Shown here in pieces: positions 19,500-27,831 of a stretch of DNA of 51,505 nt; within the stretch, counting starts at the first letter, position 1, and each line of letters opens with the position of its first letter. Location: contig JAMOUT010000033.1 in NCBI GenBank assembly GCA_027061995.1, forward strand, positions 1 through 51,505, written 5' to 3'. The notes under the pieces were generated by a model, which made no database searches, was not told where the DNA came from, and worked only from the letters and a program-made list of their open reading frames with translations. This DNA comes from Candidatus Aminicenantota bacterium (lineage in GTDB: Bacteria > Acidobacteriota > Aminicenantia > JAMOAD01). The position numbers and the translations under genes are program-made.

Positions 19500-21170
19500 A
19501 TGTATGGATGGCATAATAATTTCTTAGATATAAATCTTACAACCAAAAAGATAGAAAAATTCAAGTTAGAGGAAGAGATTCTTTTAAATTATATCGGCGG
19601 AAGAGGGTTGGGGGTCTATTTTTTAAAAGATTATTATAATACGGAACCTTTTGATGATAATATGATAGTGGCTATTCTAACTGGACCTCTGACAGGAACT
19701 TCAGGCTATTCCACCGGAAGATTCTCAATAAGCTCCCGTTCACCTCTGACTAAAACCGTTTTTGATTCCAATTCGGGTGGCAGTTTCGGATACTATCTTA
19801 AAAAAGCGGGTTATGACGGAATCATTATAAGAGGTAAAAGCCAAAAACCCGTTATAATTAAGATTGACAATGAGACTATTGTTATAGAAGATAGCTCAAA
19901 ATTATGGGGAAGAAACCTGAGGGAGGTTTTTAAACTTATGCCCAAAGGTTTTCACGGGATGTTCATAGGAACAGCCGGAGAAAAATTGAGTTATCTTTCA
20001 AATATAGGATTATCAAAGGAAAATTATTTTGGCAGAGGGGGACTCGGTGCTATCTTCGGACATAAGAATCTTAAAGGTTTGATTGTCAGAGGGGATAAAA
20101 AGCTTAAAATATCAGATAAAAACAGATGGACAGAAGCCCAAAAAGAGATTAAGCGGATGATTGAGGCTTCTCCAACAATTAAAGGATTAAGAAAATACGG
20201 GACCTCCGTTCTTGTTTCAATAACCGATTTTATGAAAATTTTCCCGATAAAAAATTTTTCAGATCGATATTCTTTAAATACAAAAAAACTTTATATTGAT
20301 AAAATTTTTAAAAACAATAATTTCAGGAAAAAAAGTTGTATCACTTGTCCCATAGCTTGCAAAAAATTTGATGAGGAGGGAGAGCTTCCCGAATTTGAAA
20401 CAGTGGGACTTCTCGGAGGCGGTAATTCCATTTTTAATTATAATATTATAGTTAAAGCGAATAGAATCTTGAATGATTTCGGGATTGATACGATAAGTGC
20501 GGGAGGAACACTTGCATCTTTTTATGAATATAATAAAAATTTTCCCGAAGAAAAAAAATTTTTAAATGATATAGTGAGCCTTGCCGGAAGAGAGAAAGAG
20601 TTTGATGAGCTTAATTTCGGAAGTTACAGATATCTTGAAAAATTTAAAGCTGAAAAATTATCGATGAGTGTTAAAAAACTTGAGCTTCCCGCTTATGATC
20701 CGCGAGGTGTCAAAGGGATGGCTTTGAGTTACGGCACTTCAAACAGAGGGGGATGTCATCTCAGATCCTACATGGTATCTCCTGAAATATTAAGAAAACC
20801 CCGCCCTCTTGATCCGAAGATAATATCGGGTAAAGCCGGCTATACAATGATATTTCAGAACAGGTTTGCAATAACAGATTCACTTTCCGTTTGCAAATTT
20901 GCTTTCCTCGGAACTTCCGAAGAGGAGTATGCGGAATTATTATCCGCAATAACGGGAATAGAATTCAGCGGAGACGGATTATTAACATCCGGAAAACTTA
21001 TCTATGATTCGGAGCATGAGTTTAACAGAAAAGCGGGGTTTACCGACAAAGATGATTATCTTCCCGAAAGATTTTACAATGAGGGGGGAGATTCCGAACT
21101 TGAACCCATAGATTATTCCGAATATAAAAAGGAGTTGGAATTATATTATAAGATGAGGGGATATAAATAA
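19500..21170 (+). CDS. aor: Tungsten-dependent aldehyde:ferredoxin oxidoreductase (AOR family)
   Basis: This 556-residue cytoplasmic enzyme would oxidise aldehydes to carboxylic acids with ferredoxin, using a tungsto-bispyranopterin and a [4Fe-4S] cluster. The start was set at 19500 because MYGWHNNFLDINLTT matches the family N-terminus and a GGAG site and promoter precede it; the frame is open further upstream, to an ATG-like codon at 19389. Cluster ligands are C280, C283, C287 (CITCPIAC) and C465 (SLSVCKF). Pterin-binding segments are present (GGRGLG at 33-38, GRGGLGAIFGHKNLKG, SNRGGCHLR). It is about 50 residues shorter than Pyrococcus AOR. The stop overlaps mobA by 1 nt (TAATG). The exact substrate is not determinable. 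Confidence 0.94.
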   Translation: MYGWHNNFLDINLTTKKIEKFKLEEEILLNYIGGRGLGVYFLKDYYNTEPFDDNMIVAILTGPLTGTSGYSTGRFSISSRSPLTKTVFDSNSGGSFGYYLKKAGYDGIIIRGKSQKPVIIKIDNETIVIEDSSKLWGRNLREVFKLMPKGFHGMFIGTAGEKLSYLSNIGLSKENYFGRGGLGAIFGHKNLKGLIVRGDKKLKISDKNRWTEAQKEIKRMIEASPTIKGLRKYGTSVLVSITDFMKIFPIKNFSDRYSLNTKKLYIDKIFKNNNFRKKSCITCPIACKKFDEEGELPEFETVGLLGGGNSIFNYNIIVKANRILNDFGIDTISAGGTLASFYEYNKNFPEEKKFLNDIVSLAGREKEFDELNFGSYRYLEKFKAEKLSMSVKKLELPAYDPRGVKGMALSYGTSNRGGCHLRSYMVSPEILRKPRPLDPKIISGKAGYTMIFQNRFAITDSLSVCKFAFLGTSEEEYAELLSAITGIEFSGDGLLTSGKLIYDSEHEFNRKAGFTDKDDYLPERFYNEGGDSELEPIDYSEYKKELELYYKMRGYK

Positions 21171-21757
21171 TGGTAAAAACAGATAACATTTGCGGCGCTA
21201 TTCTTGTGGGAGGAAAAGGGAGAAGATTGGGAACGGATAAAATATTCGTGGAAATAAAAGGTAAGCCGCTTTTTAAAATAATGTATGAAAAACTCTCTAA
21301 AATATTTTCCAATGTTTATTTTATAGGAAGAGAGATTAAAAATCACCCTTTTTATCTTGATGAAATGGACAAAAAAGCGGCTATAATAGGAATTTATACC
21401 GCTTTAAAAAAAGCTGATACAGATTATTGTTTTATAACCGCCGTTGATTTGCCTCTGTTAAAACTCGAGTTAATAGAACTTTTGATCCGAAATATTAATC
21501 CCGAATACGATATCATTGTCCCGTTCATAAAAGGATTCTTTGAGCCTATGGTAGCTATCTATTCAAAAAAAATACTGGATATTGTCGAAAAAAACATAAA
21601 GGGGAATAATTTAAAAATCAATTCACTGTTTAATGAATCAAAAGTTTTGAAAATAGAAGAAAACGCAGTGCAAAAGATAGATCCTTTTTTTGATTCTTTT
21701 ATTAACATAAATAGAGCGGAGGATCTAAAAAACTTGTTGGAAAAGGTGGAAAAATGA
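21170..21757 (+). CDS. mobA: Molybdenum cofactor guanylyltransferase MobA
   Basis: This 195-residue nucleotidyltransferase attaches GMP to molybdopterin to give the guanine dinucleotide cofactor. The nucleotide-binding signature is at the N-terminus (GAILVGGKGRRLGTDK), and the metal-binding aspartate lies in FITAVDLPLLK. Length is normal. It overlaps the AOR gene by 1 nt and the glycosyltransferase by 4 nt. Known AORs use the non-nucleotide bispyranopterin, so MobA may serve another Mo/W enzyme of the cell. Alternatively it could be a MobA-like nucleotidyltransferase with a different substrate. Confidence 0.88.
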   Translation: MVKTDNICGAILVGGKGRRLGTDKIFVEIKGKPLFKIMYEKLSKIFSNVYFIGREIKNHPFYLDEMDKKAAIIGIYTALKKADTDYCFITAVDLPLLKLELIELLIRNINPEYDIIVPFIKGFFEPMVAIYSKKILDIVEKNIKGNNLKINSLFNESKVLKIEENAVQKIDPFFDSFININRAEDLKNLLEKVEK

Positions 21758-22788
21758 AGATAATCGTAGCAACATCATCTCCCCCCTTTGTTAGCGGAGG
21801 GCATCTTGTTATAGCAAAAGAACTTGTAAATGCAATAAATGAATACGGACATAAAGCCGAATTATTGTTGACTCCTCAAAATAGTTTCGGGAAAGTTTAT
21901 CAGGCATATATCTCAACAAGATTGATAGATTTGAGTGAGGACGGAGTCGGGGATAAAATAGATAAAGTTATCTCTTTCAGATATCCTTCATATGCTTTAA
22001 AACATTCTAATCATACCTTATGGTTAAATCATAGGATGAGAGAATATTATGATTTATGGGAAAATTTTAAAAATCAATTAAGCCGCAGAGGAAAAATAAA
22101 AGAAACCATTAAAAGAAAAATAATCTTTGGTTTTGACAGATATTTTTTAAACAGAGTTAAAAACATATTTGTTCAATCCGAAAATATAGCAAAGAGGTTG
22201 GAAAGATGGGGGAATTTTAAAAACAAAGTGCTTTACCCCCCTCCGCCGAACAGAGAATATCGTGTTGACGGTTATAATAATACTATTTTTACGGTTTCTC
22301 GGCTTGTAAATCACAAGAGAGTCGATTTTTTAATAAAGGCATTAAAACATGTTCAATCAGATGAAATTGATGTAAGAGTTGCGGGACACGGGCCTGAGCT
22401 TCAGAGTCTGAAAAATCTTGCTTCCCGTTTAAATTTGGGAAATAGGGTGAAATTTCTCGGAAAAATATCCGAAGATAAACTTATTGAGGAATATGCGAAA
22501 TGCGGAGCTGTTTATTATGCCCCTTACAATGAGGATTACGGGTTTGTAACGGTTGAAGCTTTTAGTTCGTTTAAACCTGTGATTTCAACCGATGATTCCG
22601 GTGGTGTTAAGGAATTGATTGAGAAAAGCGGCGGAGGGATATTATCGGAAGCTGTTCCCGAAAAAATAGCGGCGAGTATTGACAAACTTTTTGAGAAAAG
22701 GGAGACTCTTTTATCACTCGGAGATAAAGGTAATGGATGGGTTTCCCAATTAAGATGGGAGGATACTGTGAAAATCCTTTTAAAATAG
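21754..22788 (+). CDS. Family 4 (group 1) glycosyltransferase
   Basis: This 344-residue GT-B retaining glycosyltransferase has an N-terminal acceptor domain opening PPFVSGGHLVIAKELVNAI. The C-terminal donor domain has FTVSRLVNHKRVDFLIKAL, VAGHGPELQSLKNLA and the E-x7-E motif in EDYGFVTVEAFSS. It would transfer a sugar from a nucleotide donor to a glycan, lipid or small molecule; which one is unknown. It overlaps mobA by 4 nt (ATGA), so it is co-transcribed with AOR and mobA, although a functional link to molybdenum chemistry is not evident. Confidence 0.9.
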   Translation: MKIIVATSSPPFVSGGHLVIAKELVNAINEYGHKAELLLTPQNSFGKVYQAYISTRLIDLSEDGVGDKIDKVISFRYPSYALKHSNHTLWLNHRMREYYDLWENFKNQLSRRGKIKETIKRKIIFGFDRYFLNRVKNIFVQSENIAKRLERWGNFKNKVLYPPPPNREYRVDGYNNTIFTVSRLVNHKRVDFLIKALKHVQSDEIDVRVAGHGPELQSLKNLASRLNLGNRVKFLGKISEDKLIEEYAKCGAVYYAPYNEDYGFVTVEAFSSFKPVISTDDSGGVKELIEKSGGGILSEAVPEKIAASIDKLFEKRETLLSLGDKGNGWVSQLRWEDTVKILLK

Positions 22789-22880
22789 AGTTACAATAAT
22801 TCTATAAATCGTTTTTTTAAGGTTTAAACTCTTTATGAAAAAAACAATATCTGATAAAATAATACGGAGGAGATAATTTA

Positions 22881-23681
22881 ATGGAAAATTTAGGTGAGTT
22901 CTTAAGAACAGAAAGAGAGAAGAAAAATATTACAATGGATCAGATTGCAAAAGATACCAAGATATCAAAAGGGGTTCTTTTTGCGATTGAATCAAACAGT
23001 TTTGAGGATCTTCCCGGAGGCTTTTTTAATGTGGGAATTTTAAGAACATATTCAAAATACATAGGTGTCGATGAAAATCTGGTTATATCGGAATATAAAA
23101 GACAGTATGAAAAAAAAGAGGAAAAAACATTTTTCGATGAATTCAAAAAAGAAAAAATTAATTTTTCTTTTAATAAAAAAAGAGTGATAATAATATTATT
23201 ACCCCTTTTAATATTATTATTCTTGATATGGTTATTTTATCCTTCGGGAATCTCTTCTAAAGAGGTTATCGCAATAGGTAAGACAATAAAACAAAACCAT
23301 TCTATTACTCAAAAAGAACAAAATAATAAAGATATTAATAATAATATCGAGACGAACCCTTCTGAAATAGAGACTCCTTTAGTCTTGAAATCCGAAGAAA
23401 ATCAAACGAATGAAAATATCAAAACATTAAATATAGCCTTGCATTTTAATGATCAGTGTTGGATAGAGATTACAAAAGGGGGGAAGATTATCGTATCAAA
23501 ATTATTTCTTGCGGGGCAAAATTTTATTGCCAACGGAGATAATTTCAATATCAAACTCGGTAATCCGACAGCGGTTCAATTTTTAATAAACGGTAAAAAA
23601 GCAACCCTGAATTCAAAACCGGGTTTTACACTAACATTTAACTTAAATACGACCAATTATAAAAAATACATAAACGAATGA
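22881..23681 (+). CDS. RodZ-like membrane protein: Xre-type HTH, TM helix, DUF4115
   Basis: This 266-residue protein has an N-terminal helix-turn-helix of the RodZ/HTH_25 type (LGEFLRTEREKKNITMDQIA; GVLFAIESNSFEDLPGG). A transmembrane helix follows at about 95-117 (RVIIILLPLLILLFLIWLFY), then a low-complexity linker and a C-terminal DUF4115 beta domain (DQCWIEITKGGKIIV; NIKLGNPTAVQFLINGKK). RodZ links MreB to the cell-wall machinery, but no mreB is nearby, so a regulatory role is also possible. A GGAGGAG ribosome-binding site precedes the ATG. It overlaps the next gene by 4 nt. Confidence 0.87.
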   Translation: MENLGEFLRTEREKKNITMDQIAKDTKISKGVLFAIESNSFEDLPGGFFNVGILRTYSKYIGVDENLVISEYKRQYEKKEEKTFFDEFKKEKINFSFNKKRVIIILLPLLILLFLIWLFYPSGISSKEVIAIGKTIKQNHSITQKEQNNKDINNNIETNPSEIETPLVLKSEENQTNENIKTLNIALHFNDQCWIEITKGGKIIVSKLFLAGQNFIANGDNFNIKLGNPTAVQFLINGKKATLNSKPGFTLTFNLNTTNYKKYINE

Positions 23682-24694
23682 AAAATGATCAGGAGATAAT
23701 TGATAAATTAAAAACAGGGGCTCTTGATTCTTCAATAAAAAAATTTATTATAGACAGAACAATCCCCCTTTCAAAATTTGTTTATCTTCACGCTTTGTAT
23801 CTGTTATTGGAAGATCCCTATTTCAAAACCTCCGCTCAAAAAAGCATTGATGAAATTGATATAACAACCGTAGAAGAATATCTATCTGAAAACACCGTTG
23901 ATTTGAAACTTGCAAACTATCTCTATTTTAAATTTAAAAATCAAATAAGTAGAGAAGCCATTAAAAAACTGATTAATAATTTTTCAATCCCCCCGTTGAT
24001 TTTAATTGACATAGGTAAAGGGGATGATAAAGAGATTCTCGAATTATTATCTTACAAACAGATAAAATTGTTGGCTCATCCCGAAGTTATAATAACATTG
24101 ATAAATAATGAGTTTTTAGATAGAGAAAGAAGGTTTTACCTTAAAGAGATGAAGGAAAGATTTATTGATGTGGCTATAGAAGACAGTGTAGAAGAGACCG
24201 AGGATGATATTGAAGATATAAAGGAAGAGGAAGAAGTCGAGGTTGATTTTGAATTGGATATGGGGGATGAACAAAAGAAAATTGTAATAAACCAAAATGA
24301 GATAAAAAAATTATCCGTAGGTAATAAAATAAAGTTCGCCCTGTTCGGCCCCAAGGAGGTCAGAAAGATGCTTATCATAGATCCAAACAGGCTTGTCAGA
24401 GAAGCTGTTTTGATGAGCCCTAAGATAACAGAAACGGAAATCGAAACTTTTGCAAAACAAAAAGGGATAGCTGAAGATGTAATAAGGAAAATCACAATTA
24501 ATAAAAAATGGGTATCAAAATATTCCATAAGCCTCTCATTGTTAAAAAATCCCAAAACTCCAATTGGTTTTTCCCTGAATGTTTTGGATAAATTAATTAA
24601 TAGAGATTTGAAACTTATTGTAAAAGATAAGGATATTCCCGATCCTGTCAGAAAAAAAGCGAAACTCATACTAAGAAGGAAAGCAGGAGGATGA
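23678..24694 (+). CDS. Conserved unknown helical protein with acidic centre
   Basis: This 338-residue protein has no signal peptide or membrane segment. The N-terminal half is helical (SKFVYLHALYLLLEDPYF). The centre is a strongly acidic stretch (about 170-200, VEETEDDIEDIKEEEEVEVD). The C-terminal part has a pattern (LSVGNKIKFALFGPKEVRKM; DPNRLVREAVLMSPKITETE) like leucine-rich or HEAT-like variant proteins of unknown function in Myxococcota and Acidobacteriota. There it tends to carry segments where rows of short helices mark each repeat. It overlaps both neighbours by 4 nt, so it is coupled to the RodZ-like and NlpC genes. I cannot assign a function. Confidence 0.75.
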   Translation: MKNDQEIIDKLKTGALDSSIKKFIIDRTIPLSKFVYLHALYLLLEDPYFKTSAQKSIDEIDITTVEEYLSENTVDLKLANYLYFKFKNQISREAIKKLINNFSIPPLILIDIGKGDDKEILELLSYKQIKLLAHPEVIITLINNEFLDRERRFYLKEMKERFIDVAIEDSVEETEDDIEDIKEEEEVEVDFELDMGDEQKKIVINQNEIKKLSVGNKIKFALFGPKEVRKMLIIDPNRLVREAVLMSPKITETEIETFAKQKGIAEDVIRKITINKKWVSKYSISLSLLKNPKTPIGFSLNVLDKLINRDLKLIVKDKDIPDPVRKKAKLILRRKAGG

Positions 24695-25152
24695 AGAACG
24701 GAATAATTTATCTGTTATCCCTCATTATAGCCGCAACACTAATTCTAACTTCTTGCCTGAAAGAGAGAAGAATATCAACTGTTAAAGTTAAACAAAAAGA
24801 GATAATAAATACCGCTAAAAACCAAATAGGGAAAAAATATTGTTATGGAGGTAAAGGACCATCATGTTTTGATTGTAGCGGTTTTATTCATTTTGTTTAT
24901 AAGATGAACGGGATAGATATCCCTTGGACAACAGACTCTTTAAAAAAAACCGGCAGGAAAATAAGAAAAATCAGGAACCTTAAACCTGCGGATATTCTTA
25001 TCTTTAGGATAAGAAGAAAATTCTATCATGCGGGTCTTTATATGGGAAATGATGAGTTTATCCATTCCCCGAAAAAGGGAGATAGAGTTAGAAAAGAAAG
25101 ATTAAACAAATATTGGAGAAAAAAGTTTAAATACGCAAGGAGAGTTCTATGA
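24691..25152 (+). CDS. NlpC/P60-family lipoprotein endopeptidase
   Basis: This 153-residue putative lipoprotein has a signal ending LILTSC (lipid cysteine C22) followed by an NlpC/P60 domain. Catalytic residues are C62 (CFDCSGFIHFVY), H113 (FYHAGLYMGN) and polar third residue H125 (EFIHSPKKGD). This family cleaves D-Glu-diaminopimelate bonds in peptidoglycan stem peptides. It is compact, with no SH3 domain. Overlaps of 4 nt with both neighbours place it in the RodZ-like/truA operon, so a cell-wall theme is plausible. Confidence 0.93.
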   Translation: MKNGIIYLLSLIIAATLILTSCLKERRISTVKVKQKEIINTAKNQIGKKYCYGGKGPSCFDCSGFIHFVYKMNGIDIPWTTDSLKKTGRKIRKIRNLKPADILIFRIRRKFYHAGLYMGNDEFIHSPKKGDRVRKERLNKYWRKKFKYARRVL

Positions 25153-25619
25153 GTAAACATAAAATAAATATATCGGTTATAGGGGGGCATCAGGTTGATA
25201 AAGAGATTTATGATTTTGCATATGAATTCGGTAAGATTGCCGCTGAAAAAGGGTGGACTATTATTTGCGGAGGATTAAGCGGTGTAATGGAAGCTGTTTC
25301 AAAAGGGGTAAGCGAAAAAGAGGGAACGGTTATAGGAATTTTGCCCGGGGATGATAGAAATAGTGGAAATAGATATCTTAGTTTTGCCATTGCTACCGGA
25401 CTTGGTTGGATAAGGAACTCTCTTGTTGTTATGAACGGAGATATTATTGTTGCAATTAACGGAAGCTACGGGACTCTTTCGGAGATATCTTATGCTTTTA
25501 TTATGGGGAAAAAAGTTTTTTCATACAAAAGCTGGGATATTGATGGTGTTGAAAAAGTCTCGAATCTGAGTGAACTTATAGATAAGATAGAGTTATATTT
25601 AAGCAATGCCGAATTATAA
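25149..25619 (+). CDS. LOG-like Rossmann protein (TIGR00725 type)
   Basis: This 156-residue Rossmann-fold protein resembles the LOG/lysine-decarboxylase-like family. Nucleotide-binding features are GGHQVDKEIYDFAYEFGK, IICGGLSGVMEAVSKG and the glycine-rich INGSYGTLSEISYAF. LOG enzymes release free bases from nucleotide monophosphates, but the canonical PGGxGTxxE motif here reads NGSYGTLSE, so activity is uncertain. It overlaps nlpC by 4 nt and truA by 14 nt. Confidence 0.85.
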   Translation: MSKHKINISVIGGHQVDKEIYDFAYEFGKIAAEKGWTIICGGLSGVMEAVSKGVSEKEGTVIGILPGDDRNSGNRYLSFAIATGLGWIRNSLVVMNGDIIVAINGSYGTLSEISYAFIMGKKVFSYKSWDIDGVEKVSNLSELIDKIELYLSNAEL

Positions 25620-26358
25620 GATAAAAATTCAATATGATGGAACCGACTTTCACGGGTGGCAGATTCAAAAGGATAGAAGGACTATTCAAGGTGAGATATC
25701 CAGAGCACTAACAATTATCACTGGTAAAAGGGTGAGAATAACAGGTTCGGGAAGAACCGATGCCGGTGTTCATGCACTTGATCAAACCGCAAATTTTTAC
25801 ACAACCCTTAATATAGAAGCGGATTCAATGCAAAGAGCATTGAATTCTCTTCTTCCTCAGTCCATAAGAATAATGGAATCCGCTATCGTTGATAATAGTT
25901 TTAATGCCCGTTTTCATTGTATTGAAAAAACATACAGATATTCGATTTTCAGAGGTAAAATAATAACCCCTTTTTTATACAGATACTATCTCCACTATCC
26001 TTATGATATTGATGTTAATAAAATGAAACAAGCGGGGGAATATATGTTGGGGGAAAAGGATTTTACGAGTTTTACATCAAAATCATCCGCAAACAATCAT
26101 GTAAAAGAGTTGAGAAGCATTGAATTTACAGAGGAAGAAAATATTTTAAGGATGTTTTTCGTGGGAAGCGGATTCTTGAGATATATGGTCAGAACAATTG
26201 TTGGCACTCTTCTTGAGGTGGGAGGGGGAAAGATAGAACCTGATGAAATTCCCAATATTATAGAGGCAAAGGATAGAAGTCTTGCAGGTCCCACTTCTCC
26301 ACCGCAGGGACTCTTTCTCTTTAAAGCAAAATATCCCGAAGAATATGAAAAACTTTAA
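25606..26358 (+). CDS. truA: tRNA pseudouridine(38-40) synthase TruA
   Basis: This 250-residue enzyme isomerises uridines at positions 38-40 of tRNA anticodon arms to pseudouridine. The catalytic aspartate is in ITGSGRTDAGVHALDQ. Other family segments are IQYDGTDFHGWQIQ at the N-terminus, FNARFHCIEKTYRY and GFLRYMVRTIVGTLLEVG. Full length for the family. The start overlaps the upstream gene by 14 nt. It is the last gene of the plus-strand run; a hairpin with a T-run follows the stop. Confidence 0.97.
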   Translation: MPNYKIKIQYDGTDFHGWQIQKDRRTIQGEISRALTIITGKRVRITGSGRTDAGVHALDQTANFYTTLNIEADSMQRALNSLLPQSIRIMESAIVDNSFNARFHCIEKTYRYSIFRGKIITPFLYRYYLHYPYDIDVNKMKQAGEYMLGEKDFTSFTSKSSANNHVKELRSIEFTEEENILRMFFVGSGFLRYMVRTIVGTLLEVGGGKIEPDEIPNIIEAKDRSLAGPTSPPQGLFLFKAKYPEEYEKL

Positions 26359-26360
26359 TT

Positions 26361-26414
26361 ATTGCTCTTGATTATAAATAATTATTATATTAAACATTAT
26401 TCGAGCAATTTTTT
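26361..26414 (+). terminator. Probable terminator after truA
   Basis: ATTGCTC (26361-26367) pairs with GAGCAAT (26403-26409), directly followed by a T-run to 26414. The loop is long (35 nt), so efficiency is uncertain, but the position just after the truA stop fits. Confidence 0.5.
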
Positions 26415-26417
26415 AGT

Positions 26418-27383
26418 TTATATTTTTACCGAATAAAGCTCCCAATCATCATTTTCATCCCTTTTAAGATAATAATAGCTATTATTATTAAAAGTAAATA
26501 TATTCTGGTCAGGAAGATAAATTTTCTTCAACTCTTTTCCTTTTGTATCAAATATCCTGAAAAGGATTTTATCTCCTTTTTTTTCATATGTTTTAAAATA
26601 CAGATGTCCGTCAAATATATAGAATTTATGAAAAGGAGGAAAATAATCCGGGCATGAGATATTGAATTTTATCCCTTTGGGCATATTCTTTTTAAATTTA
26701 TCAATTCTTTCTTTTTTATAAGATTCACTTATTTTAATTTTTTTATAGGGATTTTTAAACTCTTTAAGTTTTTCCCCTTTATCATTTAAAACAATAATAT
26801 ATAATCCTTTGTGTGAATCCGCTATGAATATTTTATTATTCCATATATCAAAATCAATTGTTTCGGGAACTATATTTATTTTTTTCCCTGAGTTCTCAGG
26901 TGATGAATAAAGAGTTTTTATCTCTTCTATTTTATTGTTACACAAGGAAACAACAAGAGCGTTTTTTATTTTCTTGTTTTTTTTCATCATGGAAAAATGT
27001 AACAAAACAAAGTTATCTTTTATCGGAGCAATTTTAAAATTCCAAAATCCTTTTAATCTATTTTCAGTTAAGAATTTACCATTCGTATCTATTATCGATA
27101 ATTTGTTTAGAGAATAGGCATAAAGTTTTTCATTATAGATTCTTATTTTCGGACTATATTGAAATTCTTCGGGTCCATTCCCTTTTCTACCGATTTTTTT
27201 AATCAATTTCATGTCTTTTGAAGAGTATATATGAATGGAATTATCACCTGATATAAAAATTTTGTCATTTGAAACCGTGATATAAGCTGCTTCAAGAATA
27301 TCAGTGAGTTTTGCAAGTTTTTTCGCATTGATAAGCATGGTAAGATTAAAAAGAATGATTAAAAAACATAGTGCTTTTTTCAT
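26418..27383 (-). CDS. Secreted six-bladed beta-propeller protein
   Basis: This 321-residue protein has a signal peptide (ALCFLIILFNLTMLINA) and a repeated beta pattern. The hallmark segment IGRKGNGPEEFQYSPKI matches the GxGPGEF signature of secreted six-bladed (NHL-like) propellers. Further blades show KIFISGDNSIHIYSS and NKIFIADSHKGLYIIVLNDK. Such proteins occur in large families in Bacteroidetes, Aminicenantes and Acidobacteriota, with unknown ligands. It is transcribed alone from its own promoter, convergent with truA. No enzymatic residues are evident. Confidence 0.82.
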   Translation of the reverse strand: MKKALCFLIILFNLTMLINAKKLAKLTDILEAAYITVSNDKIFISGDNSIHIYSSKDMKLIKKIGRKGNGPEEFQYSPKIRIYNEKLYAYSLNKLSIIDTNGKFLTENRLKGFWNFKIAPIKDNFVLLHFSMMKKNKKIKNALVVSLCNNKIEEIKTLYSSPENSGKKINIVPETIDFDIWNNKIFIADSHKGLYIIVLNDKGEKLKEFKNPYKKIKISESYKKERIDKFKKNMPKGIKFNISCPDYFPPFHKFYIFDGHLYFKTYEKKGDKILFRIFDTKGKELKKIYLPDQNIFTFNNNSYYYLKRDENDDWELYSVKI

Positions 27384-27409
27384 TTTTCTCCCCCTAATTA
27401 ATATTTAAT

Positions 27410-27438
27410 ATAATACTTAATGATTAAAAAATAGTCAA
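27410..27438 (-). promoter_or_regulatory. Sigma-70-type promoter of the propeller gene
   Basis: On the minus strand TTGACT (27433-27438), a 17-nt spacer and TATTAT (27410-27415) lie 27-55 nt upstream of the 27383 start codon. The element sits between this gene and the decayed DUF2202 gene on the other strand. Confidence 0.65.
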
Positions 27439-27452
27439 ACTGTTTTCAATAA

Positions 27453-27780
27453 TTAAAAAAATTGTATGATAAACTTGTTACAAAGGGAAGAATCTCCATT
27501 ACGGAAGCTTTAAAAGCGGGAGCTACCATAGAAGATCTTGATATATGACCTTGAGAAGCAAGCTATTCTTAAATCCGATAACATGGATATTGTATTTGTT
27601 TTCGGAAATCTCAGAAAAGGCTCCGAAAATCATATGAGAGCTTTTATCTCTCAATTGAATAATTATGGTATCTCATATACTCCTCAATATATCTCCCAAG
27701 AAGAGTTTGAAAAAATAATAGACGGCGACAATAATTCAGGTCAAGGAAATGGTAATGGCAGAGGCGGAAGAGGGTGGTAA
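27453..27780 (+). pseudogene. DUF2202 ferritin-like gene remnant, 5'-truncated and frameshifted
   Basis: The C-terminal part of a DUF2202 protein, a ferritin-like four-helix family, is readable in two frames. Frame one (from the stop at 27450-27452 to the TGA at 27546) gives YDKLVTKGRIS and GATIEDLDI. Frame two (27538-27780) continues with YDLEKQAI, FVFGNLRKGSENHMRAF and YTPQYISQEEF. Joining them needs two extra bases in the AT repeat at 27540-27547, so the break is a 2-nt contraction. The N-terminal helices with most metal ligands are missing; the divergent promoter of the propeller gene occupies that side. The C-terminus ends in a Gly/Asn-rich tail, as in intact members. A sequencing error would explain the frameshift but not the missing start. 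Confidence 0.75.
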
Positions 27781-27794
27781 CATAGGAAAATATT

Positions 27795-27826
27795 AAAAAG
27801 CCCGAGCTTAATGGTTCGGGTTTTTT
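27795..27826. terminator. Bidirectional terminator between the DUF2202 remnant and wtpA
   Basis: The stem AAAAAGCCCGAGC pairs with GTTCGGGTTTTT around a 6-nt loop (27808-27813) with two G-T pairs. T-runs exist in both directions, since the A-run at 27795-27799 serves the minus strand. It lies just after the wtpA stop on the minus strand. Confidence 0.85.
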
Positions 27827-27831
27827 AATTG

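Noticed and set aside
24136-24669. 177-codon minus-strand frame opposite the unknown gene
   Set aside because: It is a shadow with serine/phenylalanine-rich low-complexity content; the plus-strand gene has overlaps with both neighbours and family-like pattern.
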